A DNA stretch of 8,090 bases. Origin: CAJBLF01 sp964495905 (lineage in GTDB: Bacteria > Patescibacteriota > Gracilibacteria > Absconditabacterales > Absconditicoccaceae). Location of the stretch: NCBI GenBank assembly GCA_964495905.1, contig CAZBWN010000052.1, positions 1 to 8,090 on the forward strand. The letters are read 5' to 3'. Numbering within the stretch: position 1 is the stretch's first letter; each line of letters begins with the position of its first letter. Position numbers and translations under genes: made by a program. The notes beneath the pieces were generated by a model. It had not been told where the DNA came from, ran no database searches, and saw only the letters and a program-made list of their open reading frames with translations. Positions 6,748-8,090 of this stretch are shown here, in pieces.

Positions 6748-7155
6748 CTATTTCGTACAATTATCAATCATATTCTTATACTTATTTGCATCACGCATAT
6801 ACCCAGGCAAATTCGCATCCAACGTATCAACTCATTCATTCTTAAGCTTAGCATAGGTAGCTTTGATCTGATTAAGAACAGAAGAATCTACACACTCTTT
6901 ATTTTCCGCCATATTGATAAGCTCTTCATAGGTCTTTTCATAATCATATTTTTTTTGGAAAGCATCAGAATCAGTATTGGTCAGTTTATGAACATACACC
7001 ACTGCTCTCTGCCAAAGCACTTGGAAACCGGAAAAAATTGACGCCTTTTCAGCGGGATGATTTTGGATATATGAGAAAGAAAATCCTAATAAGATTAGCC
7101 CGATAATAAGTTTGATAAGATTATTTCTTACAAATACTTTTTCTTCTTTATTCAT
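6748..7155 (-). CDS. Single-pass membrane protein of unknown function, 135 aa
   Basis: I do not recognise the family. The product has a basic N-terminus (MNKEEKVFVRNN), one hydrophobic helix at about residues 13-30 (LIKLIIGLILLGFSFSYI), then a polar, probably alpha-helical domain rich in lysine, glutamate, tyrosine and asparagine. The positive-inside rule puts this domain outside the cytoplasm. It contains two cysteines, C88 and C133, which could form a disulfide there. One in-frame UGA at codon 108 (6832-6834) reads as glycine; stopping at it would remove the last 28 residues including C133. The frame closes at UAG (6748-6750), 22 bp before a good terminator, which supports the longer reading. 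It is convergent with rseP and divergent from the glycosyltransferase gene. No Shine-Dalgarno is present; a TATTAT-like sequence lies just upstream of the ATG. Confidence 0.75.
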
Positions 7156-7200
7156 TATATCTATAATAAAAAAAACATAAAATATCTCTTTTGAGGATTT

Positions 7201-7219
7201 TATCCCGCATAGCGGGATA
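7201..7219. promoter_or_regulatory. Perfect 19-bp palindrome in a divergent intergenic region
   Basis: TATCCCGC (7201-7208) and GCGGGATA (7212-7219) form a perfect inverted repeat around ATA. No T run follows on either strand, so it is not a standard terminator. It sits 46 bp upstream of the membrane-protein gene and about 130 bp upstream of the glycosyltransferase gene, where a shared operator could lie. The rest of 7156-7346 is AT-rich; GTGACA at 7312-7317 is a weak -35 candidate for the glycosyltransferase gene. Confidence 0.5.
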
Positions 7220-7346
7220 TAAACGACTGATTAATACGGTTTTTATGATATTTTTCAAGCAGTTCTGATGATAAATGTTTTTCCTTGCTTTCTTCACGAT
7301 AAAACGATAAAGTGACAAATATATTTATATTGTTTAGTTATATAGT

Positions 7347-8090
7347 ATGAAAGTCGCCTTCGTACATTGCCGAATCAGTCCAGGATGAGCACTTAGCGTA
7401 CTTGAGGATCTTATCGACGAACAGAAAGATATGACGCAAGCAACCGTGTTCACGCTTTTTTCTGATCGCAGACAACTCAAGACACAGCATCATACACTCA
7501 AAATAATCACGGCCCTCCCTTCACGAGTAAATACGTTTTTTCTCTGGTGTGGCACCCACGAGATTTCCGTTCTTTCACGACTTTTTGATTATCGCAATCT
7601 CATGTTTTTTTATCCCCTGCTTATGAAAGTTCTTTCCAGAAAAATTAAAAAATACAAGCCCGACTATATCATGATTTCTTCTTTCGCCATAGCAAAAAAT
7701 ATCACTCCGGTATCAGGTGTTCCGATGACACTCTATCTCCACTCCCCTATGCAATATATCCGGACGCATTATAATGAATACAAAGAGAAACTCACAGGCA
7801 TCAAAGGCAAGATATTCAATCGGATAGTGCCCAAGCTCAGGATACGGGATCTTAAGTATACTAAGTTTGATAAGGTCTATGCCAACAGCAAATACACAGC
7901 GGAAGAAGCTAAAAAGCTCTATGACATGCAGCATATAACCATAAAATATCCCCGCATTCCCAACAAATTCTTCATCCCCGCAGTCCAAGAGATACCCCAA
8001 GAATATTATCTCTATGTGGGAAGATTGGTGAATTTCGTCAGAGAGACAGACAAAATAATCAGATTATGCAACGAAATGAAATTCCCGCGC
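7347..8090 (+). CDS. Glycosyltransferase family 4, N-terminal part (cut by window end)
   Basis: The first 248 residues of a GT-B fold glycosyltransferase are present and the frame is open at the window edge. It starts MKVAFVHCRISPGGALSVLE. The PGGA glycine-rich loop near residues 12-15 is typical of GT4 N-termini; its second glycine is UGA (codon 14, 7386-7388). Further marks are LHSPMQYIR near 133-141, YANSKYTAEEAK near 180-191, and YVGRLV at about 223-228, the usual entry to the C-terminal nucleotide-sugar-binding domain. GT4 enzymes of this type transfer sugars such as mannose from activated donors during surface polysaccharide or glycolipid synthesis at the cytoplasmic membrane face. The donor and acceptor cannot be predicted. 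Codon use differs from neighbours: CCC, GGC and C-ending codons are frequent, with only one UGA in seven glycines. If the UGA is taken as a stop the real start is missed. No Shine-Dalgarno is seen. Confidence 0.88.

Noticed and set aside
7713..8000. Minus-strand 95-codon ORF in the glycosyltransferase region
   Set aside because: The plus-strand frame carries clear GT4 motifs across the same bases once the UGA at 7386-7388 is read as glycine.

Overview
The window reads as chromosomal DNA from a Candidate Phyla Radiation bacterium that uses genetic code 25 (UGA = glycine), i.e. a member of the Absconditabacteria (SR1) / Gracilibacteria (BD1-5) group. The evidence is internal. Six of the seven genes have in-frame UGA codons (22 in total), many exactly where the protein family requires glycine: the site-2 protease HExGH motif, the FolD nucleotide-binding loop, the TatD F-x-G strand, the PDZ GLxSGD loop and the GT4 PGG motif. 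All six genes with a visible end stop at UAA or UAG, never UGA. Under the standard code the same genes look like strings of broken ORFs. The DNA is AT-rich. No tRNA or rRNA is present, so SR1 and Gracilibacteria cannot be told apart here.

Layout. 1-283: a promoter-like site, a 56-aa lipoprotein gene and its terminator. 287-458: a cloverleaf-like inverted-repeat element and a heptanucleotide repeat array that runs into the end of folD. 457-1398 (-): folD. 1399-1621: divergent promoter region with a perfect palindrome. 1622-4099 (+): a large membrane-anchored VirD4/TraG-like ATPase. 4100-4346: a dense run of hairpins between two convergent genes. 4347-5183 (-): a TatD-family metal-dependent hydrolase with a heptamer repeat expanded in-frame. 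5184-5317: divergent promoter region with a third heptamer array. 5318-6514 (+): an RseP-like site-2 protease, then a terminator. 6548-6700: a GC-richer noncoding-looking island. 6748-7155 (-): a single-pass membrane protein of unknown function. 7156-7346: divergent intergenic region with a perfect palindrome. 7347-8090 (+): the start of a family-4 glycosyltransferase, cut by the window edge.

The genes do not form an operon. Every gene either diverges from or converges on its neighbour and looks singly transcribed, with good intrinsic terminators in several gaps. Functions are mixed: one-carbon metabolism (FolD), DNA/RNA-end or housekeeping hydrolase (TatD), membrane proteolysis (RseP), DNA translocation or secretion (VirD4-like), and envelope glycan synthesis (GT4). 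I see no convincing new multi-gene system. The notable content is the recoded genetic code, the heptanucleotide repeat family (including one copy inside a coding region), the stacked hairpin elements, and the VirD4-like ATPase without visible secretion partners.
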